Assembly: GCA_003446295.1 (NCBI GenBank)
Contig: DMBB01000149.1
Location: 1 to 34,112 of the forward strand
Direction of reading: 5' to 3'
Source of the DNA: Erysipelotrichaceae bacterium
GTDB taxonomy: Bacteria > Bacillota_I > Bacilli_A > Erysipelotrichales > Erysipelotrichaceae
Length of the DNA: 34,112 bases
The position numbers and the translations under genes are program-made. Position 1 is the stretch's first letter; each line of letters opens with the position of its first letter. Positions 30,283 through 34,112 of the stretch are shown here, one piece after another. The notes below the pieces were generated by a model. That model had not been told where the DNA came from. It did not search any database and saw nothing but the letters and a program-made list of their open reading frames with translations.

Positions 30283-31230
30283 ATGAACAGTAACGTAAGA
30301 AAGATTACAGACGGCGCAATGATGTGCGCGATCATAGGAGTGATGCTTGTCGCGGACCGTTTCCTCGGCGGATTATTTTCCGGGTCTTTTATGTTTGTGC
30401 TTCCGCTTCCGATGGTATTCTTTGCCACAAAGTACGGTATGAGAGACAGCTGGATGGTCCTTGCGGCAATGTCGTTCCTGGCTTTTATCATCAGCGGACC
30501 GCAGATGCTGTTTTATATTGCGGCAGAAGGACTGCTCGGCCTGATCTACGGAGCGGGCGTGCACGATCATAAACCGACGGAGCATCTCATCATCAGTGCG
30601 ATCGTGATCGCCGTGTTTGTCAATGTCATGAGCATGGTAGTGCTGGCTGCCTTCTTCGGATACAACCTGACGGAAGACGTCGCTTTCATGCAGGATCTGC
30701 TGAATAACGCCGCGTCATCTTCCGGCGTGGCTGTTCCTTCATCGCTTACAAATGCCGAAACACTGAAAACACTCCTGATCGTCGGAGCAGCTGTGACAGG
30801 CATTCTGGAAGGTTTAGTCACGCATCTGCTGTCGAGGATCATGATGAAGCGTCTGCGCCTTCGTGTTGAACCGCTCAAGCCGATCGCGTACTACTATCCT
30901 CCGAAATGGACCGGATACCTTGCATTTGCCGGATTTGCGGCATATGAATATGTGATGCTGAGACCGTTTGCCGATACGATGGTGCAGAATGCATGTGTCG
31001 GCGTAGGCATGCTGGGTGTCGTATACCTGCTTGCTTTCGGATGCGTATTTGTACTGATTTTGTTTTCGCGCAGAAGAAGAAAGGGCTCTCCGATGGCCGG
31101 TCTGCTTGCTTTCCTTCTGCTTTTCACAGCACCGATCATGATGGTGATCATCGGCTTCCTGTATATCACGACTGATATCCATCAGAGGCTGCTGGAAGGA
31201 GATACAACAAATGCAGAAAAAAATGACTGA
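30283..31230 (+). CDS. yybS: DUF2232 (YybS-like) membrane protein
   Basis: 315 residues, about eight membrane helices; matches DUF2232, whose member YybS lies upstream of gdpP and rplI in B. subtilis. Pattern: AMMCAIIGVMLVADRFLGG, then FVLPLPMVFFATKYGMRDS and, after a long central part, a YYYPPKWTGY loop. Resembles energy-coupling S-component-like folds, but no substrate is established. Start ATG 30283 (MNSNVRK) is chosen after CAGGAG; the frame is open to 30256. Its 3' end overlaps gdpP by 20 bases, indicating coupling. Confidence 0.88.
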   Translation: MNSNVRKITDGAMMCAIIGVMLVADRFLGGLFSGSFMFVLPLPMVFFATKYGMRDSWMVLAAMSFLAFIISGPQMLFYIAAEGLLGLIYGAGVHDHKPTEHLIISAIVIAVFVNVMSMVVLAAFFGYNLTEDVAFMQDLLNNAASSSGVAVPSSLTNAETLKTLLIVGAAVTGILEGLVTHLLSRIMMKRLRLRVEPLKPIAYYYPPKWTGYLAFAGFAAYEYVMLRPFADTMVQNACVGVGMLGVVYLLAFGCVFVLILFSRRRRKGSPMAGLLAFLLLFTAPIMMVIIGFLYITTDIHQRLLEGDTTNAEKND

Positions 31231-33187
31231 ATTCAGAAGAACAGTCCTTATCGTTCTGGCAGTTCAGGCGGGTCTGATCGCCCTGTTCTGGGCGGCAATG
31301 GGAAAGACCGCTTTTGTGTCGGTCCTGGTATTTGCGGCAGAAGCGATCCTCAGTTGGTATCTTCTGGACCATTTTGAAAACTTCACGGTTGAGCATTCCG
31401 CGGGTGTCGGGGAAATGCTGGATCTTGCCAGCAAAGATGCGTTCATGTTCGGTCAGGTCGGGATCCTGTTCTATGATGATGAGCACATCATCACATGGAT
31501 GAGCGATCTGTTCAAAGAACGCGGGATCAACCGTGTCGGCAGAAAACTGCTGGTATGGCTCCCTGAAGCAGAAGATCTGATCAGCGGAAGCAGCGATTCC
31601 GAAAGAGTCCGTCTGGATGACAGGTGGTATGAGATCACACGTACGGACGACGGGCCGATCCTGTACTTCCGTGATATTACAGACAGGGAAGAATACCGCA
31701 GTCTGTATCAGAACGGCCGTGCCGTGATCGGTATGGCGTCTCTGGACAACTATGAAGAAAGCACACAGTATGAAGATGAAGCGGTCGTATCTGCCATTAA
31801 TGTCGCGGTACGTACGCCGCTGACGGAATACTGCAGAGAACACGGGATCCTTGTAAAGAGGGTCAACAACTACAGATACCTGCTGGTGCTGAATGAAAAG
31901 ATCTTCAGCGCACTGATGGCGGATCATTTCCAGGTGCTGAATACAGTCCGCAAGGCTGCTCAGAAACAGGAAGTCTCTATCACGCTCTCAATGGCATTTG
32001 CCAGAGGCGCGGACAGCTATGAAGAGCTGGATGAAATGGTCATCAAGCTCCTTGACCTTGCCCAGAGCCGCGGCGGCGACCAGGTCGCAGTACAGACAGC
32101 AGGAGAGGACGTGCAGTACTTCGGAGGCTCATCCGAGGCTACCGAGAAGCGCAGCCGTGTCAGAGTCAGAGTCATGGCACATACGCTCAGGGAAATGATC
32201 ATGCGGAGCTCCAATGTCATTATCTGCGGACACAGAAATGCGGACTTTGACTGCATCGGTTCCGCGATCGGCGCAGCCAGGATCACGGAAGCGCTGCATA
32301 AGCAGTGCTGCATCATTGCCAAGACCGGCGGCATTGAAGAAAAACTGGGAGCTGTCATGAGTGAAAACCTGGAAGAACTGACCCAGGAAGTCAATTTTGT
32401 GACAGAAAACGAAGCGCTGAACCAGCTGCAGGACAATACGCTTGTGATCATGGTCGATCATCATAATCTCAAACAGTCCAACGGCTCCAAGGTGCTGGAA
32501 AAAGCAAAGAAGATCGCGATCATCGATCATCACCGCAGATCCACCGAGATCGGCGTGAAACCGATGTTCCTGTATATTGAAGCCGGCGCAAGCAGTGCCT
32601 GTGAGCTGATCACGGAACTGCTGCCGTACATTTCCAACAGGATCGAACTGAGTCCGCTGGACGCAACGATCATGCTGGCGGGCATGACGATCGACACAAG
32701 GAACTTCCGTGTCCGTACCGGTACAAGAACATTCGACGCAGCCAGTGCGCTGCGCAGATACGGCGCTGATCCGATGATGGTCGGCGAGTATCTCAAGGAT
32801 ACCTATGAGCAGTTTGAACAGAAAACAAACGCTCTGTCCGGAAGCCAGATCTATGAGAACGGCGTGGTGATCACGCCTGTCAAAGGAACGATATTGTCAC
32901 GTGCCTTGATGAGCCAGACAGCAGACACACTGCTGCAGGTACAGGGCGTGGAGGCTGTGTTCGTGATCGCGGACGATGATGATAACGAAACTGCGATCAG
33001 TGCACGTTCCAACGGAAAGATCAATGTACAGGTGATCATGGAGCGTATGAACGGAGGCGGCCATATGACAGCCGCTGCAATGCAGAGACCCAGATGCAGC
33101 ATTGATGATGTGCAGAAGGAACTGCTTGATGTATTGGAAGATTATTTCGGGGAGGCTGAATCAAATGAAAGTAATACTGAAAACTGA
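31211..33187 (+). CDS. gdpP: Cyclic-di-AMP phosphodiesterase GdpP
   Basis: 658 residues, full length. Two N-terminal membrane helices (about 9-53), a PAS-like region (about 75-165), a degenerate GGDEF domain whose motif reads GGDQV (288-292), and a catalytic DHH-DHHA1 module. DHH motifs: GHRNADFDCIGSA (His341, Asp345, Asp347), VDHHN (416-418) and IDHHR (439-441); DHHA1 carries the GGGHMTAA motif. GdpP hydrolyses c-di-AMP to pApA at the membrane and thereby controls osmotic and cell-wall homeostasis. GGAAGGAG lies 8 bases before the ATG, within the end of yybS. It overlaps rplI by 23 bases. Confidence 0.95.
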   Translation: MQKKMTEFRRTVLIVLAVQAGLIALFWAAMGKTAFVSVLVFAAEAILSWYLLDHFENFTVEHSAGVGEMLDLASKDAFMFGQVGILFYDDEHIITWMSDLFKERGINRVGRKLLVWLPEAEDLISGSSDSERVRLDDRWYEITRTDDGPILYFRDITDREEYRSLYQNGRAVIGMASLDNYEESTQYEDEAVVSAINVAVRTPLTEYCREHGILVKRVNNYRYLLVLNEKIFSALMADHFQVLNTVRKAAQKQEVSITLSMAFARGADSYEELDEMVIKLLDLAQSRGGDQVAVQTAGEDVQYFGGSSEATEKRSRVRVRVMAHTLREMIMRSSNVIICGHRNADFDCIGSAIGAARITEALHKQCCIIAKTGGIEEKLGAVMSENLEELTQEVNFVTENEALNQLQDNTLVIMVDHHNLKQSNGSKVLEKAKKIAIIDHHRRSTEIGVKPMFLYIEAGASSACELITELLPYISNRIELSPLDATIMLAGMTIDTRNFRVRTGTRTFDAASALRRYGADPMMVGEYLKDTYEQFEQKTNALSGSQIYENGVVITPVKGTILSRALMSQTADTLLQVQGVEAVFVIADDDDNETAISARSNGKINVQVIMERMNGGGHMTAAAMQRPRCSIDDVQKELLDVLEDYFGEAESNESNTEN

Positions 33188-33611
33188 TGTCAAGAAAGTC
33201 GGAAAACGCGGTGAAGTCGTTGATGTTTCCGACGGATATGCAAGAAATTATCTGATTGCCAGAGGTCTGGCAGTACCGTCTACCGAACGGTCCATGGAGA
33301 TCCTGGCCATTCAGAAGGAAGACGAAAAGAAACTGGATGAGAAGAACCGTGCGGAAGCACAGGCTCTGGCGGATGAGCTTGCAAAGAAAACATTTACGTT
33401 CCAGGTCAATACCGGAAAAGACGGAAGGGTATTCGGATCTGTTTCAACAAAGCAGATCGTCCAGGAACTGCAGAAACAGAACATCAAGGTTGATAAAAAG
33501 AAGTTCCTTGATACAGCTCCGATCACAGGCCTGGGTGTAACAAAGGTCAGAGTCGAGCTTTACAAAGGTGTTGTCGCAACACTGAATATCCAGTTAAAAG
33601 GAAGCGAGTAA
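33165..33611 (+). CDS. rplI: Ribosomal protein L9
   Basis: 148 residues. The N-terminal L9 domain (MKVILKTDVKKVGKRGEVVDVSDGYARNYLI in parts; L9 signature GYARNYLI) is joined by a long helix (residues about 45-75) to a C-terminal domain with GKDGRVFGSVST, the KDGRLFGSV-type motif. Large-subunit protein bL9. Start ATG 33165 has GGGGAGG and lies inside the end of gdpP; the frame is open upstream through gdpP and is not used. Confidence 0.96.
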   Translation: MKVILKTDVKKVGKRGEVVDVSDGYARNYLIARGLAVPSTERSMEILAIQKEDEKKLDEKNRAEAQALADELAKKTFTFQVNTGKDGRVFGSVSTKQIVQELQKQNIKVDKKKFLDTAPITGLGVTKVRVELYKGVVATLNIQLKGSE

Positions 33612-33615
33612 ACGT

Positions 33616-34112
33616 ATGCCTGTAGGTGTATTGCCTTCAGCACCGGAAGCGGAAGCCAGTCTGCTGGGCACCATGATGGTGTATCCGAATGCCGCAAGAA
33701 CCGGTATGGAAGAAGGATTGAGTGAAGATGACTTTTTCGTCGATGTGAACCGCCGTATTTTTACTGCGGTCTCTTCACTGTATCACGAAGGGTCTCCGGT
33801 CGATCTGACAACGGTATCCACCCGTCTGAAGGACATGGGACAGCTCGAACTGGTCGGCGGTTTTGCCTACCTGACGTCATTGACGGACGCTGCGGTAACG
33901 AGCCACAACACAAAGCACTATGTTGCCATGATCCATGATAAGGCGCTGCTGAGAAAGCTGATCGAAACGGCGCAGACGATCGTGGAGGAAGGAACAAGCG
34001 GACAGGCGGATATCAATGAATATCTGGATCAGTCGGAAAAAGCGATCCTGAATGTTTCAAGAAGCAGACGCGTATCCGAGTTCAAGGGATCTCCTGAACT
34101 GATGACAAGTGT
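33616..34112 (+). CDS. dnaB: Replicative DNA helicase DnaB, N-terminal part (runs off the window)
   Basis: The frame opens at ATG 33616, four bases after the rplI stop, and has no stop before the window end (165 codons seen). It begins MPVGVLPSAPEAEASLLGTM, the normal DnaB N terminus, followed by DDFFVDVNRRIFTAVSSLY and the ELVGGFAYLTSLTDA helix-hairpin. Only the N-terminal collar domain and the start of the linker are present; the RecA-type ATPase lies outside. It unwinds DNA at the replication fork as a hexamer. The rplI-dnaB order is conserved in Bacillota. Confidence 0.95.
   Translation, partial: MPVGVLPSAPEAEASLLGTMMVYPNAARTGMEEGLSEDDFFVDVNRRIFTAVSSLYHEGSPVDLTTVSTRLKDMGQLELVGGFAYLTSLTDAAVTSHNTKHYVAMIHDKALLRKLIETAQTIVEEGTSGQADINEYLDQSEKAILNVSRSRRVSEFKGSPELMTS

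Overview
This window reads as a chromosomal segment of a Bacillota (Firmicutes) genome, possibly from Erysipelotrichales/Erysipelotrichia. That placement is an inference: it rests on RNA polymerase delta, the DUF951-YchF pair, a DarA/PstA-type c-di-AMP receptor, the DUF2232-GdpP-L9-DnaB cluster, AGGAGG-type ribosome binding sites and moderate base composition. No rRNA, tRNA or CRISPR array was seen. Genes are densely packed, mostly on the + strand, with many 4-base stop/start overlaps and clear hairpin terminators between units.

Layout. 1-190: a hairpin-rich edge resembling the right end of an IS200/IS605-type element, running into a small Ig-like ORF. 560-1558 (-): secreted CAP-domain protein. 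1669-4294: dtd, folD, DUF951, ychF. 4382-5223: c-di-AMP receptor and acetyltransferase. 5299-8370: MATE transporter, ispF, HD phosphohydrolase. 8574-9269 (-): metallo-beta-lactamase-fold hydrolase. 9471-11851: DUF1934, argS and rpoE behind a consensus promoter. 11967-14420: SIS phosphosugar-binding protein, orphan mannose-family PTS EIIA, an unlisted 39-codon ORF, an intervening terminator and a glycosylasparaginase-like enzyme; together these may handle amino sugars or glycan-derived GlcNAc-Asn. 14421-17514: an AT-richer accessory stretch with a serine recombinase and three TetR-type regulators. 17593-19110: an FtsX/MacB-like membrane protein with no ATPase partner. 19190-21607 (-): a Suv3-like RNA helicase with a C-terminal zinc ribbon. 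21797-23472: Lrp-type regulator and aminotransferase. 23687-26235: two overlapping CNNM/CorC-like genes. 26308-27342 (-): an unrecognised 344-residue protein. 27574-28604: rpsF-ssb-rpsR, with a leader able to mask its own ribosome binding site. 28689-30146: DUF6056-like membrane protein. 30283-34112: DUF2232 (yybS), gdpP, rplI and the start of dnaB.

Functionally, most genes are housekeeping: translation (dtd, argS, rpsF, rpsR, rplI, ychF), replication (ssb, dnaB), one-carbon and isoprenoid metabolism (folD, ispF) and c-di-AMP signalling (receptor at 4382, phosphodiesterase at 31211). The most unusual parts are the orphan EIIA / small ORF / glycosylasparaginase arrangement, the Suv3-like helicase, the recombinase-TetR-orphan permease island, an unassigned hairpin at 8382-8433, and a recurring extended -10 box TGCTAnAAT before four unrelated genes. 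I found no convincing new defence or mobile system.
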